Assembly: GCA_024278255.1 (NCBI GenBank)
Contig: JAJRTP010000710.1
Coordinates: forward strand, 1 to 8,671
DNA: 8,671 nucleotides
Direction of reading: 5' to 3'
DNA from: Chloroflexota bacterium
Lineage (GTDB): Bacteria; Chloroflexota; Anaerolineae; Promineifilales; Promineifilaceae
Positions within the stretch are counted from its first letter, which is position 1. Each line of letters starts with the position of its first letter. Positions 7,090-8,671 of the stretch are shown piece by piece. The notes under the pieces are model-generated. The model was not told where the DNA came from. It saw only the letters and a program-made list of their open reading frames with translations, and searched no databases. Both the position numbers and the translations under genes were made by a program.

Positions 7090-7200
7090 AATCAAATTCG
7101 TTCATTTCTCAACTCGTTGTCCTCTCATTAACTTGTAGCCGCGGTTTCTTACCGCGTTCACGCCTGCGTGGTAAGAAACCACGACTACTAATCAAATTCG
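7090..7200. mobile_element. 89-bp palindromic insertion flanked by an 11-bp direct repeat
   Basis: AATCAAATTCG occurs at 7090-7100 and again at 7190-7200, exactly 100 nt apart, enclosing 89 bp (7101-7189) that contain a large inverted repeat. The right-hand copy is the 3' end of the Nudix gene. If one copy and the 89 bp are removed, the minus strand reads GAA TTT GAT TTT TAG, giving a Nudix end of EFDF and a stop that merges with the AGGGTG site of the next gene. That tidy operon junction supports an insertion with target duplication. The ends have no terminal inverted repeats, and no transposase is encoded, so the mobilising enzyme is unknown. Confidence 0.55.
7135..7188. repeat. Inverted repeat of two nested hairpins (BIME/REP-like)
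   Basis: Two 22-nt arms (7135-7156 and 7167-7188) are inverted copies with 19 of 22 positions matching, around a 10-nt spacer. Each arm contains its own perfect 6-bp hairpin: CGCGGT-TTCTT-ACCGCG at 7140-7156 and CGTGGT-AAGAA-ACCACG at 7167-7183. Two of the three differences between arms are the two members of one base pair of the small hairpin, so pairing is kept. No T run follows on either strand, so it is not an ordinary terminator. Confidence 0.8.
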
Positions 7201-7829
7201 GTGGGCAGGCCAGGATTGGCATGATGGGCAAAGAGCATTTCGATCTGCCCCGGCGTCACGCGGGAGAGGGAGAGATTGTCTGCCGGAATCTCATCCCGGC
7301 GGAAAAAGGCAACGGCGGCCGTTTCCAGACTTGAAGTTTGTTTGCCGCCGAGCAGTTCGCAGAGGAAGAACAGCTTGAAGGTGTGGAAGATGATGGGCGG
7401 GTGAGGATGGTTATTGCGGTCGAAGCAGGCCGCGAGTTTGACGGCGCGGGTGCGGTAGCCGGATTCTTCAGAGATTTCCCGGGTTACGGCCGTAGCCGGT
7501 GAATCCCCCACGTCCACCCAGCCGCCCGGCAGCGTCCAGCGATTCCCATCCGCCCGTTCCTGCACCAGCAAAATCTCGTCATCCCGAAAAACGCCGCCGC
7601 GCACGTCAATCTTCGGCGTAGCATACCCCTGATCTTGCGAGAACAGATCATGCGCCACATCAAAATCTACTCCCGTCTGGGTTGCTGCCATCTCCGCTGC
7701 CAACCGCATCAACTGCTCATACCGCTCCAAATCATAAGGGCCTGTGCCATAGGTTAACCCGGTTTGGGCAATCGCCTGCAATCTTTGCACCCAGTGCAGC
7801 CAATCCGTGTTGTTATTTGTTTCTTTCAT
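7188..7829 (-). CDS. Nudix hydrolase with N-terminal helical Nudix_hydro_N-like domain
   Basis: A 213-aa cytoplasmic hydrolase of nucleoside diphosphates linked to another moiety. Residues 10-65 (WVQRLQAIAQTGLTYG, then DLERYEQLMRLAAEMA) match my recollection of the N-terminal domain found in ADP-ribose or CDP-alcohol pyrophosphatases; the Nudix fold follows from about 70. The Nudix box spans 103-125: G103, then D109 where the consensus has Glu, then REISEESGY (117-125) with R117, E118, E121, E122 and G124 all present, so metal binding and catalysis should be intact. The substrate cannot be fixed from sequence. The ATG at 7829 starts 19 nt after the nucleotidyltransferase stop with little Shine-Dalgarno, so translation is probably coupled. 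Its last codons and TAG overlap the palindromic insertion, which appears to have removed one C-terminal residue. Confidence 0.88.
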   Translation of the reverse strand: MKETNNNTDWLHWVQRLQAIAQTGLTYGTGPYDLERYEQLMRLAAEMAATQTGVDFDVAHDLFSQDQGYATPKIDVRGGVFRDDEILLVQERADGNRWTLPGGWVDVGDSPATAVTREISEESGYRTRAVKLAACFDRNNHPHPPIIFHTFKLFFLCELLGGKQTSSLETAAVAFFRRDEIPADNLSLSRVTPGQIEMLFAHHANPGLPTEFD

Positions 7830-7848
7830 TTTTTTCAGACCAGAGGGA

Positions 7849-8292
7849 TCATGGTAGATTTTCCAGATCGTTGAGATCTTTATACCGGCCGCTTGCCAAT
7901 TTGTTTTGTTTCAAATGATGCAGGCTAATCAAATTGACCTCAGTTTCGTCAACAACGTCCACCACACGATCTGCGTAGCATTCCTCAAAAGTAACCCCGG
8001 ATATACTGGTCACAATTTCCAGGCGCATGGGCGGCACACCCATACGAATCACCTTGCCTTCTTCAAGAAATAACGAGCTGTCCAGATCAGGCAGATCAAA
8101 GCCAAATTCTTTGAGCGCAGCCACAATACGGGCCGCATTTTGGGGATGAATAGCTACCCAGATATCCATATCTACGGTGGCGCGGGGATAGCCATGATAT
8201 CCAACAGCGTAACCGCCAATAAGCAGATATTTAATCTGATGAGCGTTGAGTAATTGTAAAAACTCTTTGAAGTCGGGTGGTAGCCGGATCAT
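7849..8292 (-). CDS. MNT/AbiEii-like nucleotidyltransferase
   Basis: A 147-aa protein of the polymerase-beta-type nucleotidyltransferase superfamily. Visible motifs are YLLIGGYAVGYHGYPRAT (22-39) with the GG pair (26-27), the metal-binding VDMDIWV (D41, D43), an acidic residue in RLEIVTSISGV (E92) that may be the third carboxylate, and a C-terminal LHHLKQNKLASGRYKDLNDLE (124-144) typical of this group. Relatives include toxins and antitoxins that transfer nucleotides to RNA or protein, but many are uncharacterised; activity here is inference. The ATG at 8292 fits the family N-terminus (PPDFKEFLQLLN); the longer frame begins only with TTG at 8304. The gene overlaps the preceding small gene by 62 nt in another frame, so the two are translationally linked. 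Confidence 0.8.
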   Translation of the reverse strand: MIRLPPDFKEFLQLLNAHQIKYLLIGGYAVGYHGYPRATVDMDIWVAIHPQNAARIVAALKEFGFDLPDLDSSLFLEEGKVIRMGVPPMRLEIVTSISGVTFEECYADRVVDVVDETEVNLISLHHLKQNKLASGRYKDLNDLENLP

Positions 8293-8443
8293 AATTGTAA
8301 ACAATCTGCCGCATGAGTTCGAGCGCTTCCAGACGCTCTTGAGGTGTTTTGGCTAACCAGTACGCCTTTTCATCCGATTCGTCTTTCAGGGAAACCACAG
8401 AAAAACTTTTTTTGTCGATTTGCAACAAATTTGAAACAGTCAT
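8231..8443 (-). CDS. Small protein (70 aa) preceding and overlapping the nucleotidyltransferase
   Basis: Function unknown. The core EKAYWLAKTPQERLEALELMR and the ending RLQRVF resemble, from memory, short proteins often encoded immediately before GGYA-VGYHG nucleotidyltransferases, which suggests a matched pair, possibly antitoxin-toxin-like; that is inference. No membrane segment or metal motif is seen. I chose ATG 8443 (MTVSNLLQ) over the TTG at 8461; the ribosome binding site is weak for both. The last 62 nt also encode the start of the nucleotidyltransferase in another frame, and both frames keep family-like sequence there. A TTGACA promoter lies 44-72 nt upstream of the ATG. Confidence 0.65.
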   Translation of the reverse strand: MTVSNLLQIDKKSFSVVSLKDESDEKAYWLAKTPQERLEALELMRQIVYNYDPATTRLQRVFTITQRSSD

Positions 8444-8486
8444 TTTGTATCCGCAAGTCAATAAACGTATCTGTTCACACAGGCTG

Positions 8487-8515
8487 ACAATAGCGTGAAA
8501 TCAGCGCTCTGTCAA
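8487..8515 (-). promoter_or_regulatory. Sigma-70-type promoter of the minus-strand gene cluster
   Basis: Minus strand: a perfect TTGACA (8510-8515), 17-nt spacer, then TATTGT (8487-8492, 4 of 6 matches to TATAAT). Predicted start near 8480 gives a leader of about 37 nt to the ATG at 8443. It is well placed to drive the small protein, nucleotidyltransferase, Nudix and perhaps the genes beyond. Confidence 0.65.
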
Positions 8516-8558
8516 TCACATTAACGTGCCGAGTATAGCCACGAATCGTGGGGAGACC

Positions 8559-8671
8559 CTACTGAGTTGCCGCCCACGTTTGCTCGAACCTGCCACTATG
8601 CAATTCGCTAAGAGCAGCCAACATGGGATTCACATTGTCACGCTGCCATCCTCTGCCTTGTCGTTTCATAC
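8559..8671 (-). CDS. Possible C-terminal end of a transposase (continues past right edge)
   Basis: An open minus-strand frame runs from the window edge to TAG at 8559-8561, about 36 codons. The visible text includes GWQRDNVNPMLAALSELH and SGRFEQTW. A Trp, then Asn-Val-Asn-Pro-Met-Leu-Ala, then a Gly-Arg-x-x-x-x-Trp ending resembles the tails of some DDE transposases as I remember them, but the stretch is too short to assign a family. It may be intact beyond the window or a remnant. The 8444-8558 stretch between it and the next gene holds only the promoter above and a 13-nt palindrome centred on 8545. Confidence 0.35.
   Translation of the reverse strand, partial: MKRQGRGWQRDNVNPMLAALSELHSGRFEQTWAATQ

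Noticed and set aside
7084..7112. Promoter carried by the insertion (minus-strand TTGAGA, 17 nt, TTTAGG)
   Set aside because: The -35 is good (5 of 6) but the -10 matches only 3 of 6 and would overlap the ribosome binding site; too weak to call.
7135..7188. Rho-independent terminator between the Nudix and acidic-protein genes
   Set aside because: The stem is strong but no T-rich run follows on either strand.
3928..8443. Named anti-phage defence system or CRISPR-associated locus
   Set aside because: No CRISPR repeats, Cas genes, methyltransferase or known multi-gene defence signature are visible; helicase, HNH and nucleotidyltransferase alone do not establish one.
8539..8551. CCACGA-A-TCGTGG palindrome as an operator
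   Set aside because: A 13-nt near-perfect palindrome upstream of the -35, but single-copy and without a regulator gene nearby; mentioned only as a possible IS end.

Overview
The window reads like a chromosomal segment of a moderately GC-rich environmental bacterium. My best guess is the Chloroflexota (Anaerolineae / Promineifilum-like lineages). The basis is the C-terminal beta-sandwich repeats of the first gene, a prephenate dehydratase next to a FadD-type ligase, the HNH-plus-partner pair, and a very high density of the palindrome ACGGCCGT. This is a recollection-based guess, not a search result.

Layout. 1-1164 (+) is the 3' part of a large secreted or membrane-anchored protein with three beta-rich repeats. 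It converges, 13 nt apart, on a complete monofunctional prephenate dehydratase gene (1178-2017, -). A divergent intergenic region (2018-2166) carries a TATAAT box for pheA and a strong ribosome binding site for a complete long-chain fatty-acid-CoA ligase (2167-3867, +). That gene ends at an intrinsic terminator (3898-3929) which abuts the stop codon of the next, convergent gene.

From 3928 to the right edge everything is on the minus strand. Read in transcription order this half contains: a possible transposase C-terminus at the edge (8559-8671); a promoter with a perfect TTGACA; a 70-aa small protein overlapping, out of frame by 62 nt, a MNT/AbiEii-like nucleotidyltransferase; a Nudix hydrolase with an N-terminal helical domain; a palindromic 89-bp insertion flanked by an 11-bp direct repeat; a 69-aa acidic protein; and a divergent UvrD-like helicase gene interrupted by one in-frame TAA (4776-6839). 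These genes are 19-111 nt apart or overlapping and could form one operon. A separate extended -10 promoter then drives a two-gene module: a 114-aa protein of unknown function and an HNH endonuclease.

How the genes fit together. The left half is housekeeping metabolism (phenylalanine synthesis, acyl-CoA activation). The right half is accessory in character (nucleotidyltransferase pair, Nudix, helicase, HNH, repeats, possible IS remnant). I see no proof of a new defence system. The observations most worth checking are the single nonsense codon in the helicase, the insertion with a target-site-like duplication and covarying nested hairpins, the recurrent palindrome, and the HNH-partner module.
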